The translations under genes and the position numbers were made by a program. A DNA stretch of 20,936 nt from assembly GCA_002440885.1 (NCBI GenBank), contig DJVY01000162.1, positions 9,191 to 30,126 on the forward strand, read 5' to 3'. Positions 14,615-20,936 of the stretch are shown here, piece by piece (position 1 is the stretch's first letter; each line of letters begins with the position of its first letter). This stretch comes from Bacteroidales bacterium UBA6244. Lineage in GTDB: Bacteria; Bacteroidota; Bacteroidia; Bacteroidales; F082. The notes under the pieces are model-generated. The model did no database searches, was not told the DNA's origin, and saw only the letters and a list, made by a program, of their open reading frames with translations.

Positions 14615-16333
14615 CTATTTATCATCGATGGCCGACATGAGTTTTTTCATCAGCATCTCGCCCCGGGCAGAGCTTTCACCCAAAAAGCGAGCGATCTCCT
14701 GTGCCATATCCACCTGATGATCAATCAGCTCCCTGGCCTGAAGCAAAGTATCACGTTTTACCTCCTTCAGTTTTTCACGTGTCATAAACGTGTCGGTGAT
14801 GTCTACAAAAATCCCGACCATCTGATTGCTCTCTTTAATGTGGTAGTGCATTTGATGACACATGAGGTTATAGCTCTTATAGGTGACGGTTTTTTTCACC
14901 ACCTCCGTGGGATTGAGCAACAACTTCTCAAAAGGATCGGGATCAATAAGATAAGAAATTTTCTTGTCGAGCAAGGCATCTGTACAAAAGAACATCTTCC
15001 TGAAGGCAGGATTCATGGCAACGATCTGCAATTTGTCATCCAGAATGACTATACCGTTAGGATCAGATTCAAGAATTAAGTCACTCTTTTGTTCTGCCAG
15101 ACGTCGCATGTAAGGAATGCACATTTCCAGTTCGGCGATGCCTTCGAGTACGGCAATGGCTTTGTCGCGACACGATTCATACCCACATGCTCCACAATTC
15201 AACTGGTTTTCAACGCTTTCTTTACCTGTTTTGGCCAACACCTCCAAAATTTGATCTTCGGTATATTCGGGAACGTGCAGTCCTGCCTTGTGATTAAAAG
15301 GCTGATGAAATGACACCTCTGTTTTCGTATTAACAGCCGCCATTCCTGGATGATTCCGTGCGTACTCAATAACTGCGTTACGATTCAGGAAACTGTTATT
15401 TTGTAATCCAACCGGTCCATGAACACAACCGCCATTGCAAAACATGGGTTCAATGACCATGGGTTTTTTGTTATACATTAAAGTCTCCAGGGACTGGCGT
15501 ACATTTTTTTCTCCGCTCACGGCCACTACCCGATCTGAATCGCAGGAAACACCTAAACCAGCAGTTTTAAGCAAACCACCTTCCACCGGATAGTACCTTG
15601 CATGCCCTTGGGGATGGTCATTAAAATCACTTTCCTCGCAGTTACGCAACTCTATTTTATAGGCAAGCAGCAGCTGTTGCAATTCATCAAAAGTAAGAAC
15701 TGCATCAACCAGGCCCTGATGCTCGATCCTGGCGGCTTCATCTTTTTTGGCGGTACAAGGACCAACAAAAACTACTTTTACCTCGGCTCCCAACGATTTC
15801 TTCATCATCCGTGCATGGGCAATCATGGGCGAAACCACCGGTGTAATCACAGGAGTCAATGCCGGATAGTATTTTTCGATAAAGTTTACTACCGCGGGAC
15901 AAGCCGAGCATATATGCTGTTTTTCAGGATTTTTTTCCACAGCTTCAGCCGTAGCCTGCGCCGACTCGTAAGCTCCAATGGCTGTTTCGCCCACATAAAC
16001 TGCTCCCAAAGCCCGCAAGGCTGAAGGCAAACGCTTTTGCTCCCATGGACTATATAAGGCAGCAAATGAAGGCGCAATACTAAAAGCAATTCTTTCAGAA
16101 GAATTAATCATGTCGTCTAATTTCTCTAAATCGCTGCGATAGGATTTTGCTCCCTGAGGACATTCGTTTACACAAGTTCCGCAAGCAATACACCGGGAAG
16201 CAATAACCTGTGCTTGTCCGTTGATTACACTAATAGCATTTACCGGACAAGCCCGTACACAACGATAACAATCGCGGCAAGCAGCCTTGTTGGTATAGAT
16301 AACAGGGATTATTTTTTTTGATTGCAAAACCAT
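14615..16333 (-). CDS. hydS: Sensory [FeFe]-hydrogenase with PAS domain (HydS, group C type)
   Basis: This is a 572-residue protein. Residues 15-62 hold two [4Fe-4S] ferredoxin motifs (C19/22/25/29 and C48/51/54/58). Residues 80-330 are an [FeFe]-hydrogenase H-domain. The L2 and L3 cysteines are kept (VGPCTAKKDE, C193; MFCNGGCVHG, C299 and C303), but L1 reads CSACP (142-146) instead of TSCCP, so the proton-relay/ligand pair is changed. A further Fe-S motif follows (CGACGYESC, 380-388, plus C405), then a PAS domain (about 412-530) and a short coiled tail. There is no kinase domain, so output must go through another protein, most likely the adjacent phosphatase, seven bases downstream. This fits the phosphatase-linked group C sensors in the hydrogenase classification. 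I chose the ATG at 16333, preceded by an A9 tract, over the ATG at 16372, which falls just after a hairpin. Confidence 0.86.
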   Translation of the reverse strand: MVLQSKKIIPVIYTNKAACRDCYRCVRACPVNAISVINGQAQVIASRCIACGTCVNECPQGAKSYRSDLEKLDDMINSSERIAFSIAPSFAALYSPWEQKRLPSALRALGAVYVGETAIGAYESAQATAEAVEKNPEKQHICSACPAVVNFIEKYYPALTPVITPVVSPMIAHARMMKKSLGAEVKVVFVGPCTAKKDEAARIEHQGLVDAVLTFDELQQLLLAYKIELRNCEESDFNDHPQGHARYYPVEGGLLKTAGLGVSCDSDRVVAVSGEKNVRQSLETLMYNKKPMVIEPMFCNGGCVHGPVGLQNNSFLNRNAVIEYARNHPGMAAVNTKTEVSFHQPFNHKAGLHVPEYTEDQILEVLAKTGKESVENQLNCGACGYESCRDKAIAVLEGIAELEMCIPYMRRLAEQKSDLILESDPNGIVILDDKLQIVAMNPAFRKMFFCTDALLDKKISYLIDPDPFEKLLLNPTEVVKKTVTYKSYNLMCHQMHYHIKESNQMVGIFVDITDTFMTREKLKEVKRDTLLQARELIDHQVDMAQEIARFLGESSARGEMLMKKLMSAIDDK

Positions 16334-16383
16334 TGTTAAACCTTTTTTTTTAGTGAAACACCAGACCGACATCCAAGAATAAA

Positions 16384-16436
16384 GCGGGTGCCCTTAACAA
16401 GTCCTTTTTACCACAAAAAACATTCAGGACACCCGC
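16384..16436 (-). terminator. Hairpin between hydA and hydS (terminator or attenuator)
   Basis: On the minus strand GCGGGTGTCC (16427-16436) pairs with GGGCACCCGC (16384-16393) over ten positions including one G-U pair. Inside the loop a T-run and an A-run can form a second small stem. It begins eight bases after the hydA stop and is followed by TTTATTCTT. It could reduce readthrough into hydS or protect the hydCBA mRNA end. Confidence 0.5.
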
Positions 16437-16443
16437 AATAACA

Positions 16444-18489
16444 TTATTCCACCGGCATTTTAAATTTTTCCAACTGACGTTCAAGCACCTCCACAGCCTT
16501 CTCGAATGTAGCCTTTTCAATTTGAATGTTGTCGATACTCACCAATGGTGCTTTTTCGCATTTCTCGAAACAGAAAGTGGCTTTAACATCCACCATCTCT
16601 TCTTGCCCCTGAAATCCTACACGATCGGCCAATTTGTTCTCTACCACATATTTGTTTAGTCGTGTAAGAATATCCTGAGATCCTTTGATATAACAGTTGG
16701 TTCCTACACAAACACTAACGTTAATTTTATGGGCTGCTGTATCGCGAACCACAATATTTTGGTTTGTAATCCGGCGACGACCGTGGTAGTGCGTATGCAA
16801 TAAAAGATGCGCAGTTTCACTCCCCGGTGTTCCCAACAAATTGGTATACAACTCTTTTACATAAGGATTATCCTGAGGTTTGTGCAACTGTAGCATGGTA
16901 TCTACTTTGTATAAACCTTTGGTGCGTTTGGCTTTATAGTCTGTTTCGAAACTTATAGGCTGTCCACCTCCGGCAATACACCCCCCCGGACAAGCCATTA
17001 CTTCAATAAAATCATAATCCACTTCTCCGGCCATCACTTGCTGACAAACTTTTCGCGCGTTCGACAAACTATGCACCATGGCCAGTTTTAAAGTGACTTC
17101 ACCTAATTTAACCGTAGCCACACGTAGGCCATCCTTACCACGAACCAATTCAAAATGATGGTCTTCCATTTTTTTACCGGTGAGCTTTTCGCTGGCATAC
17201 CTTAGCACCGCTTCGGTTACGCCACCAGAATTACCGAACAATACCCCACCCCCGGTTTTAAAGCCAAGCGGAAGATCAAGAGATTCAGGTTCCAGCTTAC
17301 TGAACTGAATTCCCGCTTCGTCAATCATCCGGCCCAGACCTTCTGTGGTGAGTACATGGTCTACTTCGGGTTCTCCTTCATGAATAAACTCTTCGCGTTT
17401 GGCTTCAAATTTTTTGGCCGTACATGGCATAATAGATACCATCACAATATCTTTTCGGTCGACACCCAAAATCTCCGGCAAAACTCTTTTAGCCACAGAA
17501 CCAAACATTTGCTGAGGCGATTTGCACGACGACAAGTGAGGAATGAGATCAGTGAAATATTGCTCGGTAAATTTCACCCAACTGGGGCAGCAGGAGGTGA
17601 ATTGAGGCAGTGCTCCACCTTCAGTTTTGCGCTTGATGAACTCATTGGCTTCTTCAATAACTGTTAGATCGGCTGCAAAAGAAGTATCATACACCTGATC
17701 GAAACCCAATTTACGCAAAGCAGAAACCACTTGTCCCATGCTGGTTTCCCCGGCCGACATGCCAAATCCTTCGCCAATAGCCACACGTACGGCAGGAGCA
17801 ATTTGTGCAATCACTTTTTTAGTGGGATCGTGCAAAGCTTTCCACACCTCAGTTGTTTCCGATTTTGGCGTTAAAGCACCAACCGGACAAACAGAAACAC
17901 ATTGTCCGCAATACACGCATTCAACTTCATTCAGACTTTTCCCAAAGGCGGCGCCTACTATGGTGTCGGCACCACGTTTAGTAAAATCGATGGCTCCTAC
18001 ACTCTGAACTTCTTTACAAACACGGATACAATCGCCACACAACACACATTTGTTGGGGTCGTAAACAATGCTGGGCGACAAGTTATCGATGGGACGAATT
18101 TTGTCAGTCTTTTTAAAGCGTTTTTCGTCGACACCCAACCGTCGACTTAAATCCTGAAGCTTACAGTTGTTGCTACGGGCACACGACGGGCAGCTTACAT
18201 CATGGTTGGCCAACAACAATTCAAGGTTAACTTTTCTGATTTTTCGGATTTGTTCTGTATGAGTTTTAATAACCATTCCGGCTTCGGGTGGTGTGGAACA
18301 GGAAGCCTGAATACTGCCCCCGTTTATATCTACCATACACAAGCGACAGGCTCCGTAAACACTTAATTCAGAATGATAGCAAAATGTTGGTATCTCAATA
18401 TTCGCTTTTCTAATAACCTCGAGCACGTTGCGCTCGCCTTCGATGGGGTAGTCAACCCCGTTTATATTTATTGTTCCCTGGTTTTCCAT
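16444..18489 (-). CDS. hydA: Catalytic subunit of NAD(H)-linked [FeFe]-hydrogenase (group A3)
   Basis: It makes or consumes H2 at the H-cluster as part of the cytosolic HydABC complex. The chosen form has 681 residues. In order: a plant-type [2Fe-2S] site (C37, C48, C51, C64), a His-Cys3 [4Fe-4S] site (H96, C100, C103, C109), two ferredoxin [4Fe-4S] sites (about 148-158 and 191-201), and the H-domain with L1 FTSCCPSW (C300/C301), L2 IMPCTAKK (C355) and L3 MACPGGCIAGGGQP (C500, C504). All H-cluster residues and the proton-relay Cys301 are intact. A C-terminal thioredoxin-like [2Fe-2S] domain (about 590-675; C594, C599, C640, C644) is present, as in trimeric bifurcating enzymes. The ATG at 18489 lies one base after the hydB stop. 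A TTG four codons upstream would overlap hydB and is unlikely. Confidence 0.95.
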   Translation of the reverse strand: MENQGTININGVDYPIEGERNVLEVIRKANIEIPTFCYHSELSVYGACRLCMVDINGGSIQASCSTPPEAGMVIKTHTEQIRKIRKVNLELLLANHDVSCPSCARSNNCKLQDLSRRLGVDEKRFKKTDKIRPIDNLSPSIVYDPNKCVLCGDCIRVCKEVQSVGAIDFTKRGADTIVGAAFGKSLNEVECVYCGQCVSVCPVGALTPKSETTEVWKALHDPTKKVIAQIAPAVRVAIGEGFGMSAGETSMGQVVSALRKLGFDQVYDTSFAADLTVIEEANEFIKRKTEGGALPQFTSCCPSWVKFTEQYFTDLIPHLSSCKSPQQMFGSVAKRVLPEILGVDRKDIVMVSIMPCTAKKFEAKREEFIHEGEPEVDHVLTTEGLGRMIDEAGIQFSKLEPESLDLPLGFKTGGGVLFGNSGGVTEAVLRYASEKLTGKKMEDHHFELVRGKDGLRVATVKLGEVTLKLAMVHSLSNARKVCQQVMAGEVDYDFIEVMACPGGCIAGGGQPISFETDYKAKRTKGLYKVDTMLQLHKPQDNPYVKELYTNLLGTPGSETAHLLLHTHYHGRRRITNQNIVVRDTAAHKINVSVCVGTNCYIKGSQDILTRLNKYVVENKLADRVGFQGQEEMVDVKATFCFEKCEKAPLVSIDNIQIEKATFEKAVEVLERQLEKFKMPVE

Positions 18490-18490
18490 A

Positions 18491-20398
18491 TTAAAATCCA
18501 ATTACAGCGTTAAACTTACAAACAGAAGCACAAATTCCACATTTAATACAAATCAAAGGGTCGATGGTATGCAATTGCTTTTTCTCCCCTGATATGGCTT
18601 GCACCGGACATTTGCGGGCACAAGCTGTACAACCTATACACAAGTCGGCATCGATAGTAATCACTGCCAACGCTTTACAGTTGTTTGTCGGACAAATCTT
18701 ATTGATAATATGCAATTCGTACTCATCACGGAATTTCTCCATGGTCGACAGCACTGGACTTGGTGCTGTTTTACCTAATCCACAAAGAGAGGCCATTTTT
18801 ATTACTTCCCCTGTTTCCTGAAGTAAATCCAGCGTTTGCTCCTGAGCACTTCCGTCAATAATCGAGTCAAGTATGCTTAACATTTGTTTGGTTCCCTCGC
18901 GACAAGGCACGCATTTTCCGCAACTTTCGTTTTGCGTAAATTCCATAAAGAACCGGGCAATCTGAACCATACAGGTTTGTTTGTTCATCACTACCAACCC
19001 GCCTGATCCTACCATTGCGCCAACTTTTATCAGGTTATCGTAATCCAGTGGCAAGTCAAGTTCGGCTTCGGTTAAACAGCCACCTGAAGGGCCACCAATT
19101 TGAACCGCTTTAAAACCTTCACCGGTTACATTACCGGCATTATCGGTTACGCCACCACCAATATTATAGACAATCTCGCGAAGGGTTGTTCCGAAAGGCA
19201 CTTCAATTAAACCTGTATTGGCCACATGCCCCGTTAGTGCAAAAGTTTTGGTGCCAGCCGAGGTAGCTGTACCATTTTCACGAAACCAATCAGCTCCATT
19301 GCGAAGAATTAAAGGAACGGCAGCCAGAGTTTCTACATTGTTGATGATGGTAGGTTTGCCATAGAGTCCGCACTTGGCCGGAAATGGTGGCTTGGGCGAT
19401 GGCATCCCACGTTTACCTTCGATGGAACTCATCAAAGCCGTTTCCTCACCACACACAAAAGCACCCGCACCTTCCATTACATGGATGTGCAGGGTTTTAC
19501 CTGTTCCGAAAATATTCTCCCCTAGAATACCAGCTTCCATAGCATCTTCAATGGCCAGCTTCATACGCTTTACAGCCAAAGGATATTCCAACCGGACATA
19601 AACATATGCCTCGTCGGCGCCAATCCCCTTTGCAGCGATCATCATACCTTCGAGAACGCGGTGAGGGTTTCCTTCCATCAGGCTTCTGTCCATAAAAGCA
19701 CCCGGGTCACCTTCATCGCCATTACAGATAACATATTTCTTCTCGTTGTTTTCTACACGGGCAAATTCCCATTTTTTCCCGGTAGGGAAGCCACCGCCAC
19801 CACGACCCCGTAAACCCGAGGCCAGAATGGTTTGACAAACCTCTAAATCTGTCATATCCACGTAGGCTTTGCGTGCTGCGTAATAGCCCCCATGGGAGAT
19901 ATACTCTTCAATATCTTCAGGATCTACATAACCACATTCACCCAAAACAATTCGCTTTTGACGCTTATAAAAGGGAATTTCTTCCTGGTTACGGTTTACC
20001 TCTCCCGTAGCAGGATTTTTATATAATAGCCTCTCCACTACGCCATGGCGCATGAGTGTTGTTTCAACTATCTCCTTTACATCGGCAGGAGTAACCTTTA
20101 CATACAACACCTTGTCGGGATAAATGTTTACCAACGGCCCCATGGCACAAAAGCCCTGGCAACCACTTTCGCTTAAATGAACATGCTCTTTGTCATGATC
20201 CTTCTCTTTATGCAGATCAACAATAACATCCAACCCCTGAGCCTCTATTTCAGCCTTGAAAGCAGCAAAAACCTCCAAAGCGCCACTGGCAATACAACCG
20301 GTACCTGCACAGATAATTACTTTTTTTGTGATGGATTCTGTAAATGTTTTATACTCTTCAGCTACCAGCTCCAATGTTTTTGTGACAACATCAATCAT
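18491..20398 (-). CDS. hydB: NADH-binding flavoprotein subunit of bifurcating [FeFe]-hydrogenase (NuoF-like)
   Basis: This is a 635-residue flavoprotein that exchanges electrons between NAD(H), ferredoxin and HydA. Residues 25-110 form a thioredoxin-like [2Fe-2S] domain (C30, C35, C80, C84). The NuoF core has the FMN/NADH loop GLRGRGGGGFPTGKKW (195-210), NGDEGDPGAFMDR and GAGAFVCGEETALMSSIEG. It is followed by the SLBB-type region and a [4Fe-4S] site (ESCGKCVPCREGTKQM). The C-terminus adds two ferredoxin [4Fe-4S] motifs (CIGCTACARKCP and CIKCGICASVCK), which ordinary complex I NuoF lacks and bifurcating HydB has. The gene overlaps hydC by four bases (ATGA) and has a strong AAGGAGG six bases before its ATG. 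Confidence 0.95.
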   Translation of the reverse strand: MIDVVTKTLELVAEEYKTFTESITKKVIICAGTGCIASGALEVFAAFKAEIEAQGLDVIVDLHKEKDHDKEHVHLSESGCQGFCAMGPLVNIYPDKVLYVKVTPADVKEIVETTLMRHGVVERLLYKNPATGEVNRNQEEIPFYKRQKRIVLGECGYVDPEDIEEYISHGGYYAARKAYVDMTDLEVCQTILASGLRGRGGGGFPTGKKWEFARVENNEKKYVICNGDEGDPGAFMDRSLMEGNPHRVLEGMMIAAKGIGADEAYVYVRLEYPLAVKRMKLAIEDAMEAGILGENIFGTGKTLHIHVMEGAGAFVCGEETALMSSIEGKRGMPSPKPPFPAKCGLYGKPTIINNVETLAAVPLILRNGADWFRENGTATSAGTKTFALTGHVANTGLIEVPFGTTLREIVYNIGGGVTDNAGNVTGEGFKAVQIGGPSGGCLTEAELDLPLDYDNLIKVGAMVGSGGLVVMNKQTCMVQIARFFMEFTQNESCGKCVPCREGTKQMLSILDSIIDGSAQEQTLDLLQETGEVIKMASLCGLGKTAPSPVLSTMEKFRDEYELHIINKICPTNNCKALAVITIDADLCIGCTACARKCPVQAISGEKKQLHTIDPLICIKCGICASVCKFNAVIGF

Positions 20399-20895
20399 GA
20401 CAGACCTCCTTCTTTTGCTATGATTTCATCAATAATCTCTCCTGCTTTTTTGCTATCAACCTGTCCGTATACACTTTCGTTAATTACCATTACCGGTGCA
20501 AGTCCACAAGCTCCTAAACAGGAAACAGTTTCTACCGTAAATAACATATCATCAGTAGTGTTTTTTTGCTCATTTAGCTTAAGCTTATCGAACAACACAT
20601 CTACTAATCTCATGGATCCTTTTACATGGCATGCCGTTCCATTACAAACCTTTATAACATATTTTCCCTTGGGGTTAAGAGTAAAATGAGCATAAAAAGT
20701 AGCAACGCCATATACTTCAGCCACAGGCATATCCAAAGCAGTAGCGATATAGGTCAACACTTCCTGCGGAAGGTAACGATATTCATGTTGTACCTGCTGA
20801 AGAATGGTAATCAGGCGCGAGCGTTGATTTTGGTGCTGCTCAATGATTGTCAGTACCTTTTCAAATTGTCGTGTTTTTAATTCTGCCTCTTGCAT
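20395..20895 (-). CDS. hydC: [2Fe-2S] subunit of bifurcating [FeFe]-hydrogenase (NuoE-like)
   Basis: This is a 166-residue protein of the 24-kDa NuoE family. The helical N-terminal part (LITILQQVQHEYRYLPQEVL, then VAEVYGVATFYAHFTLNPKG) is followed by a thioredoxin-like [2Fe-2S] fold with ligands C84 and C89 (CNGTAC) and C126 and C130 (CLGAC). It supports electron flow in the HydABC complex together with HydB. It is the first gene of the visible operon; its promoter probably lies beyond the right edge of the window. The start at 20895 is supported by a Shine-Dalgarno sequence eight bases upstream. Confidence 0.94.
   Translation of the reverse strand: MQEAELKTRQFEKVLTIIEQHQNQRSRLITILQQVQHEYRYLPQEVLTYIATALDMPVAEVYGVATFYAHFTLNPKGKYVIKVCNGTACHVKGSMRLVDVLFDKLKLNEQKNTTDDMLFTVETVSCLGACGLAPVMVINESVYGQVDSKKAGEIIDEIIAKEGGLS
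20405..20411 (-). promoter_or_regulatory. Strong Shine-Dalgarno sequence of hydB
   Basis: The minus strand reads AAGGAGG six bases before the hydB ATG, inside the 3' end of hydC. It fixes the hydB start. Such a match is unusual in Bacteroidota. Confidence 0.75.
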
Positions 20896-20903
20896 AAGAT
20901 GGC

Positions 20904-20910
20904 CCTCCTT
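20904..20910 (-). promoter_or_regulatory. Strong Shine-Dalgarno sequence of hydC
   Basis: The minus strand reads AAGGAGG eight bases before the hydC ATG, identical to the one before hydB. The carboxylase, CDGSH and regulator genes of this window show nothing similar. Confidence 0.75.
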
Positions 20911-20936
20911 TATCTATTAATTAAATTGTTCTTATA

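Noticed and set aside
16334..16372. ATG at 16372 as the hydS start
   Set aside because: It adds 13 residues encoded partly by an A9 tract and starts just after a hairpin. The A-rich stretch before 16333 looks like an initiation context.
18487..18501. TTG at 18501 as the hydA start
   Set aside because: It would overlap hydB by eleven bases and adds only four residues; the ATG at 18489 directly follows the hydB stop and fits better.

Overview
The window looks like chromosomal DNA of an anaerobic or facultatively fermentative member of the Bacteroidota, plausibly of the Marinilabiliales/Prolixibacteraceae type (inference). The reasons are a secreted protein with a type IX secretion (T9SS) C-terminal sorting domain, a DUF4421 outer-membrane-type protein, several promoters of the Bacteroidota form TTTG-N19/20-TAnnTTTG, and mostly A-rich translation starts without Shine-Dalgarno sequences. 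No tRNA, rRNA, CRISPR array or complete insertion sequence was seen.

Layout. 1-777 is the 3' end of a PAS-type histidine kinase cut by the window edge. 825-1616 (minus) is a T9SS cargo protein. 2015-5908 (plus) is a tight operon for a three-subunit acyl-CoA (probably propionyl-CoA) carboxylase: biotin carboxylase, biotin carrier and carboxyltransferase, followed by a small protein with two CDGSH iron-sulfur motifs. 5910-8685 (minus) holds a membrane-anchored PHP-like protein and a GT39-type membrane glycosyltransferase. Back to back with it, 8871-10561 (plus) carries a sigma54-type response regulator translationally coupled to a stand-alone Hpt protein. 10664-11770 (minus) is a DUF4421 protein.

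11771-13452 is a degraded, repeat-containing zone. It holds a REP-like double hairpin, a roughly 190-bp decayed copy of part of the neighbouring sensory hydrogenase gene, a perfect 10-bp inverted repeat, and a small secreted-protein gene broken by a -1 frameshift.

13453-20895 (minus) is the main functional block, in transcription order hydC-hydB-hydA-hydS-phosphatase. HydABC form an NAD(H)-linked, probably electron-bifurcating or electron-confurcating [FeFe]-hydrogenase (group A3 type). HydS is a sensory [FeFe]-hydrogenase-like protein with a PAS domain and an altered H-cluster loop. The last gene is a SpoIIE/PP2C-type phosphatase with an extra C-terminal domain. The arrangement suggests that the catalytic hydrogenase is made together with an H2 or redox sensor whose output is a phosphatase rather than a histidine kinase. 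The H-cluster maturases HydEFG are not in this window. The most interesting points are this sensor-phosphatase pair, the nearby decayed hydS fragment, and the strong Shine-Dalgarno sequences that only hydC and hydB carry.
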